The position numbers were made by a program, and so were the translations under genes. From Neptuniibacter sp. UBA6509 (lineage in GTDB: Bacteria; Pseudomonadota; Gammaproteobacteria; Pseudomonadales; Balneatricaceae), in the NCBI GenBank assembly GCA_002435145.1, contig DJLT01000123.1, forward strand, positions 1-63,804: DNA of 63,804 nt, in the 5' to 3' direction. This document shows positions 36,820 to 45,765 of this stretch, piece by piece. Positions within the stretch are counted from its first letter, which is position 1, and each line of letters begins with the position of its first letter. The notes beneath the pieces were generated by a model. It saw nothing but the letters and a program-made list of their open reading frames with translations. It ran no database searches and had not been told where the DNA came from.

Positions 36820-37339
36820 GGTGCTTGTCCTTAAGCTTGACGTAGTTCGCGGCAGTATAACTGAAAAATGTACGCTCTTTTTCAGTAAGTGGACGTTGTT
36901 GTTTTACCGGACGGCCGACATAGAGATAGCCGCTCTCTAAGGTTTTACCAGGAGGAACTAAAGAACCTGCACCGATAATGACTTCATCTTCTACAACCGC
37001 ACCGTCCATCACCATGGCGCCCATGCCTACGAGTACTTTATTGCCTATAGTGCAACCGTGTAACATTGCTTGGTGGCCGATAGTTACATCCGAGCCAATG
37101 ATTAAAGGGAATCCGTCGGGGTTATAGGGGCCTGCATGGGTAATATGTAGTACTGTGCCATCTTGGACACTGGTTCGGTCACCCACTCTGATTTTATGCA
37201 TATCACCGCGAATAACGGTTAATGGCCAGATCGATACGTCATCACCTAAAACAACATCGCCCATAACAACTGCGCTAGGGTCAACAAACACACGTTCACC
37301 TAGTTTAGGTGTCATGCCTTGATAAGTCCGTATTTTCAT
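36794..37339 (-). CDS. gamma carbonic anhydrase family protein (YrdA-like)
   Basis: The 181-residue left-handed beta-helix protein has hexapeptide repeats (IWPLTVIRGDMHKIRVGDRT, VTIGHQAMLHGCTIGNKVLVG, VIIGAGSLVPPGK). The three zinc histidines appear in VLHITHAG and GHQAMLHG. Many members are acyltransferase-like and show no proven anhydrase activity, so the reaction is uncertain. It is divergent from prlC, as in several related genomes. Confidence 0.88.
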   Translation of the reverse strand: MKIRTYQGMTPKLGERVFVDPSAVVMGDVVLGDDVSIWPLTVIRGDMHKIRVGDRTSVQDGTVLHITHAGPYNPDGFPLIIGSDVTIGHQAMLHGCTIGNKVLVGMGAMVMDGAVVEDEVIIGAGSLVPPGKTLESGYLYVGRPVKQQRPLTEKERTFFSYTAANYVKLKDKHLEEDYANL

Positions 37340-37515
37340 ATGTATTACTCTTAGGTGATGAGAGATTGAAGGCTTAATCGTAAGCGTCTTTTCTATTATC
37401 GCAAAACTTTAGAGCGAATCTCTATAATTGCGACTTATTAAATAGTCTTGGAATTGAAAAACAGGCTTTTGATCCCATTTAATAATGATTATATCTCTTT
37501 TCAGGAGCACGTTAG

Positions 37516-39564
37516 ATGAGCAATCCAATGCTTGAACCCCAGTTGTTGCCCGCTTTTAGTTTGATCAAACCCGATCATATTGAAGAAGCAATCGATCAAT
37601 TGTTGGCTGATAACCGTGCAGAGGTGGCAAATATATTAGAACAACTGTCATCCTCTAAAGAGCAGCCAAGTTGGGAAAGCCTTGTTGCTCCAATGGAAGA
37701 GATGAATGACCGTTTAGCAAAAGCATGGTCGCCTGTGTCCCATATGAATTCAGTGGTAAACAGCGATGAACTGCGCGATGCCTATAATGCGTGTATCCCT
37801 AAATTGTCGCAATATTGGACAGAGATGGGTCAAAATCAGGCGTTATACCAAGCTTTTAATCAGTTGTCTGAAAGTGAAAACTTCCAACTGATGGATGAAG
37901 CACAGCAGAAGGTTATCTCAAATACGTTAAGAGACTTCCGCTTATCGGGCATCGCACTGAATGAGACGGATCAGGCGCGTTATGCTGAACTACAGCAAAA
38001 GCTTTCAGAGCTGACGACCAAGTTCTCTGAGAATGTGTTGGATGCCAGTAATGCGTGGAGTAAATTGCTCACTCAAGAGAGTGACTTAGAAGGTTTGCCG
38101 CCTATGGCGTTGGGCGCGGCTAAACAGATGGCTGAAGCTAAAGGTGAAGAGGGCTGGTTAGTCACATTAGATTTTCCATCCTATCTTGCAACAGTGACTT
38201 ACGCAGATAATCGCGAGCTTCGTAAAGAGATTTATACCGCTTTTGCAACGCGGGCATCTGATCAGGGGCCGGGTGAAGGGCAGTGGGATAACTCTTCTGT
38301 AATGACGCAAATTCTTGAACTGCGTTTAGAGCTTGCGAAACTGCTTGGCTTTGAAAATTATGCGGAATACTCACTGGCAACGAAGATGGCTGAGACGTCT
38401 GACCAAGTTGTGAGCTTCCTAAATGATCTGGCTGAGAAGAGCTTGCCGGTCGCTAAAAAAGATTATCAACAGCTGTGTGATTTCGCTAAAGAGCAGCATG
38501 GTATTGAAGATCTACAAGCTTGGGATCTGGCTTATTACAGCGACAAACTTAAGCAGGCTGAGTACTCGATTTCTGAGGAACAGATTCGCCCTTATTTCCC
38601 GCTACCTAAAGTATTGAATGGCTTATTTACAGTAACAGGCAAACTGTTTGATATTCAGATTAGCGAAGTAACTGATTTTGATCGTTGGCATGAAGATGCT
38701 CGGCTGTTTGAGATCAGTCATGAGGGGGAGGTGATTGCTCGCTTCTTCCTAGATTTGTATGCACGTGAGAAAAAGCGTGGTGGCGCATGGATGGATGATT
38801 GTCGTGTTCGTCGTCGTTTAGATGATGGTGCATTGCAGCTTCCTGTGGCTTATTTGGTATGTAACTTTAGTTCTCCAGTGGGGGATGATCCTGCTTTACT
38901 GACTCATAATGAAGTGACAACGATGTTCCATGAATTTGGTCATGGTTTGCACCATATGTTGACTCAGATTGAGTCGGCTGATGTGAGTGGTATTAATGGT
39001 GTGGCATGGGATGCGGTTGAACTCCCAAGTCAGTTCCTAGAAAACTGGTGTTATGAACCTGAAGCGTTGGCTCTTATCTCTGGCCATTATCAAACAGGTG
39101 AAGCTTTACCGCAGCCTTTGTTAGATAAAATGCTGGCTGCACGTAATTTCCAGTCAGGCATGATGATGATGCGTCAGATTGAGTTCTCTCTGTTTGATTT
39201 CTGCTTACATCGTGAATATGAGCCCGGTGTTACCGATGTTCAGTCCTTTTTGAATGATATTCGCGCTAAAGTGGCTGTGATTAAGCCGCCAGCATTTAAT
39301 CGTTTCCAACATAGTTTTAGCCACATTTTTGCAGGTGGTTATGCTGCGGGTTACTACAGCTATAAATGGGCTGAGGTTTTATCTGCGGATGCGTTTTCTC
39401 GTTTTGAAGAAGAGGGCGTATTTAACTTATCCACAGGCACGGATTTCCGTAAAAATATTTTAGAAATGGGCGGTTCTAAAGAGCCAATGGAGCTGTTTAT
39501 TGCATTTAGAGGCCGCGAGCCTAAAGTAGATGCTTTATTGCGCCATTGTGGAATCCAGTCGTAG
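37516..39564 (+). CDS. prlC: oligopeptidase A
   Basis: The 682-residue M3 zinc metallopeptidase degrades cytosolic peptides and cleaved signal peptides. The catalytic HExxH is at H472 in TTMFHEFGHGLHHML, with the downstream glutamate in the GVAWDAVELPSQFLENW segment. The length matches E. coli PrlC (680). The start MSNPMLEP follows CAGGAG. The next gene encodes the YheV zinc ribbon, a common neighbour in gammaproteobacteria. Confidence 0.97.
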   Translation: MSNPMLEPQLLPAFSLIKPDHIEEAIDQLLADNRAEVANILEQLSSSKEQPSWESLVAPMEEMNDRLAKAWSPVSHMNSVVNSDELRDAYNACIPKLSQYWTEMGQNQALYQAFNQLSESENFQLMDEAQQKVISNTLRDFRLSGIALNETDQARYAELQQKLSELTTKFSENVLDASNAWSKLLTQESDLEGLPPMALGAAKQMAEAKGEEGWLVTLDFPSYLATVTYADNRELRKEIYTAFATRASDQGPGEGQWDNSSVMTQILELRLELAKLLGFENYAEYSLATKMAETSDQVVSFLNDLAEKSLPVAKKDYQQLCDFAKEQHGIEDLQAWDLAYYSDKLKQAEYSISEEQIRPYFPLPKVLNGLFTVTGKLFDIQISEVTDFDRWHEDARLFEISHEGEVIARFFLDLYAREKKRGGAWMDDCRVRRRLDDGALQLPVAYLVCNFSSPVGDDPALLTHNEVTTMFHEFGHGLHHMLTQIESADVSGINGVAWDAVELPSQFLENWCYEPEALALISGHYQTGEALPQPLLDKMLAARNFQSGMMMMRQIEFSLFDFCLHREYEPGVTDVQSFLNDIRAKVAVIKPPAFNRFQHSFSHIFAGGYAAGYYSYKWAEVLSADAFSRFEEEGVFNLSTGTDFRKNILEMGGSKEPMELFIAFRGREPKVDALLRHCGIQS

Positions 39565-39616
39565 AGCTAAGCTATCTAAATGGCAAAATGTTCAATAGAG
39601 TAAAGATATCTTTAGT

Positions 39617-39663
39617 GCAGGAGGTTCGAGGGGCCGTCATTTTTATCCCCTTTTTCCTCCTGC
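39617..39663 (+). other. two-part hairpin in the prlC-yheV gap
   Basis: GCAGGAGG (39617-39624) pairs with CCTCCTGC (39656-39663), and inside it AGGGG (39629-39633) pairs with CCCCT (39647-39651). No run of T follows, and the yheV ATG is 22 bases downstream. It could be a prlC 3' end structure or a yheV leader. Confidence 0.6.
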
Positions 39664-39685
39664 TCAAGAATAAAAGAGAAAACTA

Positions 39686-39949
39686 ATGAGTGTGATAAAA
39701 CGTTTTATAGCTGGGGCCGTGTGTCCACGTTGCGGAGAGATGGATACGATTCGTACCTATCGTGATGAAGAGCGAGAGCATAAAGAGTGCGTGCGCTGTG
39801 ATTATGTAGACTCTATGCGTCTTGATGGTGAAGTCGAGGCAGAAGAGCTTGAGACGCGGGTGAATCGCGAAAATGCCCCGGTAATTGAAGAGGGTGCTCA
39901 ACCTTTACTGTTTACGCCTAATCCAGGTAGTAAGCGTAAAGACCATTAA
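39686..39949 (+). CDS. yheV: YheV-family zinc-ribbon protein
   Basis: The 87-residue protein has two CxxC pairs spaced as a zinc ribbon (VCPRCGEMDTI and ECVRCDYVDSM). The surrounding sequence is that of YheV proteins, small conserved neighbours of prlC. The acidic C-terminal half (EVEAEELETRVNRENAP) looks unstructured. Function unknown. Confidence 0.9.
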   Translation: MSVIKRFIAGAVCPRCGEMDTIRTYRDEEREHKECVRCDYVDSMRLDGEVEAEELETRVNRENAPVIEEGAQPLLFTPNPGSKRKDH

Positions 39950-39961
39950 AGATAAAGCTTC

Positions 39962-39995
39962 GCAGTGATACAGCGGTTTAAATCTGTATTACTGC
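39962..39995. terminator. possible bidirectional terminator
   Basis: GCAGTGATACAG (39962-39973) and CTGTATTACTGC (39984-39995) form a 12-base stem with one G-U pair between the converging yheV and sugar dehydrogenase-like genes. The T tract is short on both sides, so strength is uncertain. Confidence 0.5.
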
Positions 39996-41086
39996 TTTGA
40001 CACACGATAAATTACACCCGCATAGTCATCTGATATGAGTAAGCTTCCGTCAGTGTCTTGAATAATATCGTTAGGTCTTCCCCAGTGTGTTTCGTCTTGA
40101 AGCCAGCCCGTAATAAAGTTCTCATGCTGAATAACTTCGTTATTTCGGATACTTAACCTGACGACTTTGTAGCCTACTTTTTTTGACCGATTCCACGAAC
40201 CGTGTTCTGCAATTAACAGTGTTTGCTCATCTGCTTCAGGGGCGAGGGCGCCTTCAATCGTCTTGTTAATGAACGTCATACCTAAAGGAGCGACATGTGC
40301 GCCGAGTGCATAAGTAGGCTCCGTAAACTGATCAGACGTACGCGCAGGGTCGCTGTATTGTGGATCTGAAATGCTGTGAGCATGGAAAAATGGGAATCCA
40401 AAATGTTGCTTAGGGCTGCTTATTCGATTGAGTTCATCCGAGGGTTTATCGTCGCCTAAATAATCGCGTCCATTTTCTGTAAACCATAACTGCTGGGTTT
40501 GTGGGTGCCATGCAAAACCTACACTGTTTCTTACGCCTTCGGCGACAAGTGTCAGATTTTTATCAGCGTCTAACTTAGCGATTGAAGCAAAAGGAAAAGC
40601 GGGTAGGCAGGTATTACAGGGTGCTCCAATGTTGAAAAAAATATCCCCTTTGGGGCCAAACTTTAAATATTTCCAGCCATGATGTCGTTTGTTCGGCAGC
40701 TCTGAATAATAGGTTTCTGCTTTATAGGTATTTGGGCTCGCAGATCTGTTGAGGGGTAGAACCTCTTTATATTGCAGAATTCTAGATACTTCAGCGACAT
40801 ATAGATCATTATCATTGATCGCTATTCCACTGGGCATATTCAGCTTGTTTGCGATAATGATAGTGTTCTCATAGATGCCATCTTTATTGGCATCGATGAA
40901 ACCATAAACCTTACCTGCTTTTCGGCTGCCTCCGAAAAGTGTTCCGTCTTTAGCTAAGGCTAATTGGCGCACATTTGGCGCTTGAGCAACGACTTCTATC
41001 TTATAACCAGAAGGCAAAGCGAGAGAGTCTAATGGAAGTATCTTGTCAGTTGTAAATGCGAGTAAAAGTGGCAAGGCTGATATCAT
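39989..41086 (-). CDS. soluble sugar/sorbosone dehydrogenase-like beta-propeller (PQQ type)
   Basis: The 365-residue protein has a hydrophobic N terminus (MISALPLLLAF) likely to be a signal peptide and a six-bladed propeller of the glucose/sorbosone dehydrogenase family. Visible are MPSGIAINDNDLYVAEVSRI, VAEGVRNSVGFAWHPQTQQL, WFTENGRDYLGDDKPSDELN, HGSWNRSKKVGYKVVRL and WGRPNDIIQDTDGSLLISDD. These PQQ-dependent enzymes oxidise sugars or aldehydes in the periplasm. There is no pqq gene nearby. The substrate cannot be told from sequence. Confidence 0.85.
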   Translation of the reverse strand: MISALPLLLAFTTDKILPLDSLALPSGYKIEVVAQAPNVRQLALAKDGTLFGGSRKAGKVYGFIDANKDGIYENTIIIANKLNMPSGIAINDNDLYVAEVSRILQYKEVLPLNRSASPNTYKAETYYSELPNKRHHGWKYLKFGPKGDIFFNIGAPCNTCLPAFPFASIAKLDADKNLTLVAEGVRNSVGFAWHPQTQQLWFTENGRDYLGDDKPSDELNRISSPKQHFGFPFFHAHSISDPQYSDPARTSDQFTEPTYALGAHVAPLGMTFINKTIEGALAPEADEQTLLIAEHGSWNRSKKVGYKVVRLSIRNNEVIQHENFITGWLQDETHWGRPNDIIQDTDGSLLISDDYAGVIYRVSKQ

Positions 41087-41225
41087 GGCTATCTCTTATG
41101 CGAGTGATATAGGTATTTTTAAATATAGAACTCAGTTATGTTTTTTAATAGTCCATAGCAGTTCATTTAATAAGGCCCTTAGGATATGATCTCGCGCTTA
41201 CTTTCCCTCCGAACATACTCAAACT

Positions 41226-42098
41226 ATGACTTATTTCAAAACTGTGATGCCTCCAGCTGTTTATTACATGCTGCTTTCTGCTCTGGGCTTTGCGCTGATG
41301 GCGGCTTGCGTCAAAGGAGCAAGTGAGTATGGTATTCCTGTTTTGGAGATCGTTGCTGCTAGAGCGGTTGTGTCATTGTGTATTAGTTACATTGATATAA
41401 AGCGTAAGCGAATAGATGTTTGGGGCCAGAACAAAGGTCTGTTGATCGCAAGAGGTAGTGTTGGGGCGATTGCATTACTTTGTGTTTATTATGCTGTCAC
41501 AACCCTGCCTTTAGCTGAAGCAACGATTATGCAGTATACCTATCCCGCCTTCACCGCACTTATCGCGTTATTGTTTCTTAAAGAGAAAGTGCAAAAGGCA
41601 ACGTTGTTATGCATTGTACTCAGTTTGATAGGTTTAGTGCTGATGGTTCAACCAACGCATGAGGGTAGTAATCTAAGTTCGCTTCCATGGCTCAGTGTTA
41701 TGGCTGCCCTAGCGGGGGCGTTAGGTAGTGCTATCGCTTATGTTTTAGTGAGAAAACTGAGCCAAACAGAAGATAGCTCCGTCATTATCTTTTACTTTCC
41801 TCTGATCGCTCTACCGATTTCAGTGATTTTCTTAGGCAGTGATTTTGTGATGCCGAGTACCGAAGCGCTACTGCTGTTAATCCTGGTTGGTATTTTTACT
41901 CAAGTGGGGCAAGTGGGGTTAACGAAGGCGATGCAAACAGAATATGCCGGTAAAGTCTCTGCTTACGCATATGTTCAGGTGGTTTTTTCTGTTGTGCTTG
42001 GTTTTGTTTTCTTTGATGAGATTCCCCCCGATTTAACATGGGTGGGGGGAGGTTTAATCATTATGGGTGCGCTGATTAATGTGTTTTGGAAACGCTAA
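41226..42098 (+). CDS. EamA/DMT-family permease
   Basis: The 290-residue inner-membrane protein has ten predicted helices in two EamA repeats (about 15-140 and 155-288). It has the motif PLAEATIMQYTYPAFTALIA in the first half and YAYVQVVFSVVLGFVFFDEI in the second. It is probably an exporter of a small metabolite; the substrate is unknown. It converges with znuB, 35 bases away. Confidence 0.88.
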   Translation: MTYFKTVMPPAVYYMLLSALGFALMAACVKGASEYGIPVLEIVAARAVVSLCISYIDIKRKRIDVWGQNKGLLIARGSVGAIALLCVYYAVTTLPLAEATIMQYTYPAFTALIALLFLKEKVQKATLLCIVLSLIGLVLMVQPTHEGSNLSSLPWLSVMAALAGALGSAIAYVLVRKLSQTEDSSVIIFYFPLIALPISVIFLGSDFVMPSTEALLLLILVGIFTQVGQVGLTKAMQTEYAGKVSAYAYVQVVFSVVLGFVFFDEIPPDLTWVGGGLIIMGALINVFWKR

Positions 42099-42133
42099 AA
42101 GTTAAAACTGATTAATCTATTTTCGGGATCGCA

Positions 42134-42922
42134 TTATTGCTGTTGCTTAGCAGGCAGGGCATATAAGGTGATAAAAATCCCAAGTGCTGCAACGACAACA
42201 GAAGGCCCTGCTGGCGTATCAAAATGCCATGACAACGTTAGACCGCCCATCACAGATAAGCAGCCAACAATTGCAGCGCCTATTGCCATCTGTTCGGGTG
42301 TAGTGGCAAACCTTCGTGCAGATGCCGCTGGAATGATAAGTAGGGATGTAATCAGTAGCAGGCCTACGATTTTCATCGCTATAGCAATCACAATAGCAAT
42401 CAATAACATCAGAATCAGACGTGTAATCGGTACGTTAACCCCTTCAACATGGGCTAACTCTTCGTTAATGGTGATTGCGAGTAAAGGTTGCCAGAGTAGT
42501 TTTAGTAAAACGAGTACACCGACCCCTCCACCATAGATCCAGAAAAGGTCTAATTGGCTGACTGCTAGAAGATCACCGAAGAGGTATGACATCAAATCGA
42601 CTCTGATCTCTAAGAGCGCTACAGCCACGAGACCTAAAGAGAGCGCACTATGGGCCATAATGCCAAGTAGAGTGTCTGTTGCGACCATTCTTTGGCGCTG
42701 CAGTGTGACTAGTACCAGAGCCAAGCCAACACAGCAAAATATAACGGCTAGGTTAAGGTTAATATCGAGTAAAAAACCGATAGCGATACCGAGCAGTGCC
42801 GAGTGGGCTAAGGTATCTCCAAAATAAGCCATGCGGCGCCATACAACAAACGAGCCCAAGGGGCCGGCAACCGTAGCTACGCCTAATCCACCGAGTAACG
42901 CAAAAAGTAAAAAATCAGGCAT
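42134..42922 (-). CDS. znuB: zinc ABC transporter permease
   Basis: The 262-residue ABC-3 family permease has about eight helices. It starts at the ATG at 42922 ([20 protein letters not shown]); the longer in-frame extension overlaps the His-rich end of znuC and is not conserved. Conserved segments are [20 protein letters not shown] and [10 protein letters not shown]. With ZnuA and ZnuC it imports zinc. Its start overlaps the znuC stop by eight bases (ATGCCTGA). Confidence 0.95.
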   Translation of the reverse strand: MPDFLLFALLGGLGVATVAGPLGSFVVWRRMAYFGDTLAHSALLGIAIGFLLDINLNLAVIFCCVGLALVLVTLQRQRMVATDTLLGIMAHSALSLGLVAVALLEIRVDLMSYLFGDLLAVSQLDLFWIYGGGVGVLVLLKLLWQPLLAITINEELAHVEGVNVPITRLILMLLIAIVIAIAMKIVGLLLITSLLIIPAASARRFATTPEQMAIGAAIVGCLSVMGGLTLSWHFDTPAGPSVVVAALGIFITLYALPAKQQQ

Positions 42923-43718
42923 GAGGTGACCCTTGGTCATGATTACAGTTATGGGAGTGGTCACATGCAGGGTCAGGAATGACATCCCCATGTTCATCAT
43001 GACGGTGGTTATGATGATGACTGTACACGGCCAGCTGTTCGCTTCCTTTAATGCCAAATAGTTCGGTGAAGGATGGATCGTTTGTTACATGTTCAGGATG
43101 ACCCGAACAACACACATGATGGTTAATACAGATAACATGATCGGTAGATGCCATGACCAGATGGAGATCGTGGCTGATCATTAATACCCCGCAGCCCCTC
43201 TCATCACGAATCCGCGATATTAAGTTGTATAGCTCTAACTGACCGTTTATATCTACGCCTTGTACGGGCTCATCTAAAACTAACAAATGGGGGTTACGAA
43301 GCAGCGCGCGTGCTAACAATATACGCTGCATTTCACCACCGGATAAATTATGGATGGATTGTTTAAACAGAGATTCTGCACCCACATCTGTCAAGGTGGC
43401 AATCATGGTTTCTTTGTTCGCTGTTTGGGCTGTTTGTAAAAAACGTTCAACCGTTAGCGGGAAGGTCTGATCAATTTGCAGTTTTTGCGGCATATAACCA
43501 ATTCGCAGGTTATCTTCCTGCCAGATAGAGCCACTGCTAGGTTTGATTAAGCCCAAAATGACGCGAACCAGAGTCGTTTTACCGGCTCCATTCGGACCTA
43601 TTAATGTCGTAATGCAGCCTTTGTGTAGCTCCGTCGTAATATCTTGGAGTACGTGGTTACGGCCGAAATGTAGGTTTACCTTATCTAGCTTAATTAATGG
43701 TTCATGCTGGTGGTTCAT
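42915..43718 (-). CDS. znuC: zinc ABC transporter ATP-binding protein
   Basis: The 267-residue ATPase has Walker [10 protein letters not shown], signature LSGGEMQR, Walker B LLVLDEP and the H-loop MISHDLH. The C terminus carries a His-rich tail ([12 protein letters not shown] and [11 protein letters not shown]) that could bind zinc, as in other ZnuC proteins. The start is the ATG at 43718 ([11 protein letters not shown]), overlapping the zur stop as ATGA. Operon order is zur-znuC-znuB. Confidence 0.96.
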   Translation of the reverse strand: MNHQHEPLIKLDKVNLHFGRNHVLQDITTELHKGCITTLIGPNGAGKTTLVRVILGLIKPSSGSIWQEDNLRIGYMPQKLQIDQTFPLTVERFLQTAQTANKETMIATLTDVGAESLFKQSIHNLSGGEMQRILLARALLRNPHLLVLDEPVQGVDINGQLELYNLISRIRDERGCGVLMISHDLHLVMASTDHVICINHHVCCSGHPEHVTNDPSFTELFGIKGSEQLAVYSHHHNHRHDEHGDVIPDPACDHSHNCNHDQGSPHA

Positions 43719-44218
43719 TCTTGAGTGTCTCTTTGTTTCTTTGGTAGGCACTCTGGGCACGTTCCTAATATCTCTATTGATTGCTGTTCTGGGGTAAAAC
43801 CTAGGCTCTCAGCTTGTTTATTTACTTCGTCACTGATTCGGGTTGTATCAATCTCTACCGTGTTATTGCACTTGCTACAAATTAAAAATGAACCGTCATG
43901 AGCTTCATTTGGATGAGGGCAGCCAATAAACGCATTTAAAAGCGCAATTCTGTGGACTAGCCCTTGTTCTTGTAGAAAATCGAGGGCGCGGTAAACCGTA
44001 GGCGGGGCCGAGTTAAAGCCTGCTTCGGCTAGCGCCGGTAATAGTTCATACGCCCCTAGCGGTTTATGGCTCTGCCAAATGGTTTTAAGAACCAGTTCTC
44101 GAATAGGGGTGAAACGTAGATTCCGTGCACGGCATAGCTCTTTGGCATCATTTAGGGCCTGTTTGATACAGCCCTTATGGTCGTGCTCAGAATGAAAAGC
44201 AAGTTGTGATTCAGACAT
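43715..44218 (-). CDS. zur: zinc uptake regulator Zur (Fur family)
   Basis: The 167-residue Fur-family repressor has a winged helix (ARNLRFTPIRELVLKTIWQ, SAPPTVYRALDFLQEQGLVH). The CSKC and CPEC cysteine pairs form the structural zinc site. It represses zinc-uptake genes when zinc is sufficient. It heads the zur-znuC-znuB operon and faces znuA across a 66-base gap that holds a Zur-like palindrome, so it probably regulates both sides and itself. The ATG at 44218 is preferred over an upstream GTG. Confidence 0.93.
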   Translation of the reverse strand: MSESQLAFHSEHDHKGCIKQALNDAKELCRARNLRFTPIRELVLKTIWQSHKPLGAYELLPALAEAGFNSAPPTVYRALDFLQEQGLVHRIALLNAFIGCPHPNEAHDGSFLICSKCNNTVEIDTTRISDEVNKQAESLGFTPEQQSIEILGTCPECLPKKQRDTQE

Positions 44219-44242
44219 GGGGTTAACCACTAAACTATTTAT

Positions 44243-44255
44243 GTTATATTGTAAC
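44243..44255. promoter_or_regulatory. candidate Zur box between zur and znuA
   Basis: GTTATATTGTAAC is an imperfect palindrome matching the core of the gammaproteobacterial Zur box (GTTATANTATAAC type). It lies about 29 bases before the znuA start, in the shared divergent promoter region. Confidence 0.7.
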
Positions 44256-44284
44256 TTTAAAGTATGTTGAGATATAGAAGATAG

Positions 44285-45172
44285 ATGAAAAATGTCGCAG
44301 GCTTAGTTTTCCTTTTGTTGTTATCTCCTTTCAGTTTTGCTCAAGAGCCATTAAAAGTCGTTACTACTGTAAAGCCGTTGCAGTTGGTTGCCAATGCTAT
44401 TGTGGCTGATCTGGGTGATGTAGATGTTTTGATTCCGCCTGGCGCATCACCGCATCATTACTCTTTGAAACCTTCAGATATGCGTCTATTAAGAGCATCT
44501 GACCTTGTTATCTGGATAGGGCCGGATATGGAGCAGTTTCTATCTAAAACTATTCAGCAGTTAGATACGCCTGTATTGCAATTGCTAGATGGTGAGAGTG
44601 AAGAGCAGCACCATCATCACGATCATGAGGAATCTGTAGAGTACACAGATCATGATCATCACGGAGTTGATCCACATGTATGGATGGATCCGCTAGACAT
44701 GCTCCATATGGCAGAAAAAATAACAGATGAGTTGTCAAAACAGGCTCCTCATCATGCGGTTCAGTTGGAACTTAATTTTGAAGCATTTAAGCAAGACTTA
44801 TTGGTTACAGATCAACGAATTGAAACGCAGCTGAGTGCTTATCAGGATAAGGGCTTTGTTGTTTTCCATGATGCTTTTTCACGTTTCGTTGAACATTATC
44901 ATCTAAAGCAATTAGCCTTTTTTACGGTTGACCCCGCCCGCGCTCCTGGGGCAAAAAAGTTAGCCCACATTCAAGGTATGTTAGATGAATTAGAAGCTCG
45001 TTGTGTCTTTATTGAGCCGCAATTTAAAGCAGAAGTTATTCAACGAGTTGTGGCTGATAAACCTATTCGTTTAGGTCACTTAGATCCATTGGCGATTGAT
45101 GTGACTTTAGAGCAGGGATATACGGGTTATTTACAGCAGTTGGCGCAAAATATAGAAATCTGTTTAAAATAA
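44285..45172 (+). CDS. znuA: zinc ABC transporter substrate-binding protein
   Basis: The 295-residue periplasmic protein has a signal peptide (MKNVAGLVFLLLLSPFSFAQ) and the cluster A-I fold. Zinc-binding histidines appear in PPGASPHHYSLKPSD, HGVDPHVWMDPL and FVVFHDAFSRFVEHY. An acidic, His-rich loop lies at about residues 102-122 (QHHHHDHEESV..DHDHHG), as in E. coli ZnuA. Divergent from zur-znuCB and probably Zur-controlled. Confidence 0.96.
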   Translation: MKNVAGLVFLLLLSPFSFAQEPLKVVTTVKPLQLVANAIVADLGDVDVLIPPGASPHHYSLKPSDMRLLRASDLVIWIGPDMEQFLSKTIQQLDTPVLQLLDGESEEQHHHHDHEESVEYTDHDHHGVDPHVWMDPLDMLHMAEKITDELSKQAPHHAVQLELNFEAFKQDLLVTDQRIETQLSAYQDKGFVVFHDAFSRFVEHYHLKQLAFFTVDPARAPGAKKLAHIQGMLDELEARCVFIEPQFKAEVIQRVVADKPIRLGHLDPLAIDVTLEQGYTGYLQQLAQNIEICLK

Positions 45173-45176
45173 AAGG

Positions 45177-45605
45177 TTAGACCTTACTTAAGGTAACGGG
45201 GTCTTTTAATAGCGAGTTAACGCGAAGGCAGAGTGCTCTAGGTTGGTAAGGTTTCACAATGTAGCTATCAACCCCAGCTGTTATGCTTTGATGTATTAAT
45301 TCAGTTTCTGAATGAGCGGTTAGCATAATGAATGGGATTTTTTCCAAACGCTCGTCGGAGCGTATTTCCTGAAGAAGATCTAGACCATTCATTTCGGGCA
45401 TATCCCAATCACAAATCACTAGATTAATATTCATTAAACGTAAGCGTTTTAGTGCTTCTTGCCCGTTTGTGCACTCTACAAATTTTTTGAATCCCATCTC
45501 TTTGAGGGCTGTACGTGTAATCATACGCATCGATTGCATATCGTCTACGATCATCACTATGGCTTTATCTGGGCTGCAAGCTACTTTACGTGCGTTTTGA
45601 CTCAT
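45177..45605 (-). CDS. CheY-like stand-alone response regulator
   Basis: The 142-residue single receiver domain has the acidic pair at D21/D22 (MIVDDMQSMRMITR), the phospho-acceptor D66 in LVICDWDMPEMNG, T/S in MLTAHSE and K in YIVKPYQP. There is no output domain. Sequence around DWDMPEMNG resembles CheY, but no chemotaxis genes are near. It lies 160 bases after an orphan binding-protein gene in the same direction. Partner kinase unknown; the large hybrid kinase at 50040 is on the other strand, 4.4 kb away. Confidence 0.88.
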   Translation of the reverse strand: MSQNARKVACSPDKAIVMIVDDMQSMRMITRTALKEMGFKKFVECTNGQEALKRLRLMNINLVICDWDMPEMNGLDLLQEIRSDERLEKIPFIMLTAHSETELIHQSITAGVDSYIVKPYQPRALCLRVNSLLKDPVTLSKV

Positions 45606-45765
45606 ATTTTTGTTTTGTTCTTACGGTTAGTCCTTAATTCAGGGCAGAGGATACGTAAACTAAGTCTAGATTCCTATAGTGAAGTTGCCCGCTTGTTACT
45701 TTTGATAAATATTAGAAATGTCTTGATCCCGAGAGAGAAAAGACTGTTAGCTTGTCGTACAGCGC

